A stretch of 64,000 bases of DNA from assembly GCF_029029505.1 (NCBI RefSeq), contig NZ_JAKJSD010000002.1:248001-312000 (forward strand), read 5' to 3'. This document shows, piece after piece, positions 63,364-64,000 of this stretch (position 1 is the stretch's first letter; every line of letters starts with the position of its first letter). A program made the translations under genes and the position numbers. The notes under the pieces are model-generated. The model ran no database searches. It had not been told where the DNA came from and saw only the letters and a list, made by a program, of their open reading frames with translations. The stretch comes from Ancylomarina sp. DW003. GTDB taxonomy: Bacteria; Bacteroidota; Bacteroidia; Bacteroidales; Marinifilaceae.

Positions 63364-63648
63364 TTCTTTCTAGTGTTTGTTGTTTTAAAGCTTCTTTGAT
63401 TTGAAAAAACAAACATGATAAAAATCAGCTAAATCACTTGACTCACAAGGGATAGATAACATTTGCTTTTCTCAAAATCGATGCAAAAGTAAAATAAAAA
63501 TCCATCTAAAAGAGTCGAAGCTGAAAAAAAAAGATATTTTTTTAAACAGTCAAATACTACTTGTCAAAACATCAACATTAAAACACTAATAATAAATGAG
63601 ATCAGAAATTATTCAAAAAATAATCTCATTCTAAAAAAGGAAGGAAAT

Positions 63649-63846
63649 TTACATGACTTCGTAATAATCGGGCATTACGAACATTAATATCACATAAACA
63701 ATTAGACCAGGAAAGCCTGCACTAAAAATAGAAAGTAAAACGTATGCCACACGAACCACGGTAGCATCTAAACCAAAATATTCTGCAATACCAGCACAAA
63801 CGCCAGCAATCATTTTATTTGATGATCGTTGTAATTTCTTATTCAT
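63649..63846 (-). CDS. PspC domain protein
   Basis: The start is ATG 63846 (MNKKLQRSSN); the frame from 63906 adds only uncharacteristic residues. The 65-residue protein is a minimal PspC domain: KMIAGVCAGIAEYFGLDATVVRVAYVLLSIFSAGFPGLIVYVILMFVMPD. PspC domains are membrane-embedded and linked to envelope-stress responses. It lies 72 nt downstream of the end of another minus-strand gene with an acidic tail, so the two may be one operon. Confidence 0.9.
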   Translation of the reverse strand: MNKKLQRSSNKMIAGVCAGIAEYFGLDATVVRVAYVLLSIFSAGFPGLIVYVILMFVMPDYYEVM

Positions 63847-63917
63847 TCTAAAAAATTTAAAACCGGAAACCTCACACTCAACATGCAAGATTAACGGTAT
63901 CCACAAAACTGATTGAA

Positions 63918-64000
63918 TTAATCTTCAAATTCTTCGTCGTAAAGATCTTCTTGGCTTTCCAACTCATCGTTATAGAAAGTTTCAGCTTCATCCATTACAT
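63918..64000 (-). CDS. C-terminal end of an unidentified gene (partial)
   Basis: The last 27 codons of a minus-strand frame end at TAA 63920-63918 and encode a strongly acidic tail (DELESQEDLYDEEFED). The gene runs off the right edge. A start within this piece (an ATG near 63993) would give only about 25 residues, so a longer protein is more likely. Neighbouring PspC suggests a membrane or stress-related gene, but this is a guess. Confidence 0.5.
   Translation of the reverse strand, partial: VMDEAETFYNDELESQEDLYDEEFED

Overview
The window is from a low-GC member of the Bacteroidota. The evidence is a SusC/SusD pair, hybrid two-component and propeller sensors, a type IX secretion sorting tail on one enzyme, promoters of the TTTG-N19/20-TAnnTTTG type and weak ribosome binding sites. 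The gene content (anaerobic-type sulfatase maturation enzyme, many sulfatases and lyases) fits a marine or sediment anaerobe or facultative anaerobe such as the Marinilabiliales. The genus is inference.

About 1-20.4 kb and 29.8-56.6 kb form one large polysaccharide utilisation region for a sulfated, uronic-acid-containing polymer. A glycosaminoglycan of the chondroitin/dermatan/hyaluronan type is the best guess. It holds three family-8 polysaccharide lyases (two chondroitinase-ABC-like, one chondroitinase-AC-like), two GH88 unsaturated glucuronidases, three Cys-type sulfatases, the start of their maturase (anSME), a beta-helix lipoprotein that may be another lyase, several secreted accessory proteins (CBM9-like, DUF6250-like, DUF1961, DUF4861), SusC/SusD with two surface lipoproteins encoded upstream, and a hybrid two-component sensor. 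A complete catabolic operon kduI-kduD-DUF4861-kdgK-kdgA-hexuronate MFS transporter takes the unsaturated uronate to pyruvate and glyceraldehyde-3-phosphate. It is divergent from a LacI-type regulator. An operator core, GCAATCGATT, occurs twice in that divergent region and once just before the ABC-type lyase at 13.2 kb, which suggests one regulon 40 kb apart.

Between 20.4 and 29.8 kb the locus is interrupted by an unrelated cassette, all on the minus strand: a membrane J-like protein without an HPD motif, a membrane coiled-coil protein with a GrpE-like C-terminus, an enlarged Hsp70, a pseudokinase-AAA+ ATPase fusion and a TerB-like protein. The cassette is flanked by decayed copies of the 3' end of the DUF1961 gene, one of them with its terminator hairpin, as if it had integrated at that gene's 3' end. 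Upstream of it lie two arrays of 23-bp degenerate repeats and a long inverted repeat. I regard this membrane-linked chaperone cassette as the most likely undescribed system here.

From 56.9 kb onward the content is core or housekeeping: a POT-like transporter, tRNA-Ser(UGA), a MATE transporter, YicC, guanylate kinase, NadD, an outer-membrane-type protein and PspC-domain genes. Several factor-independent terminators and promoters are visible by eye. All family assignments come from reading motifs; no database search was run.
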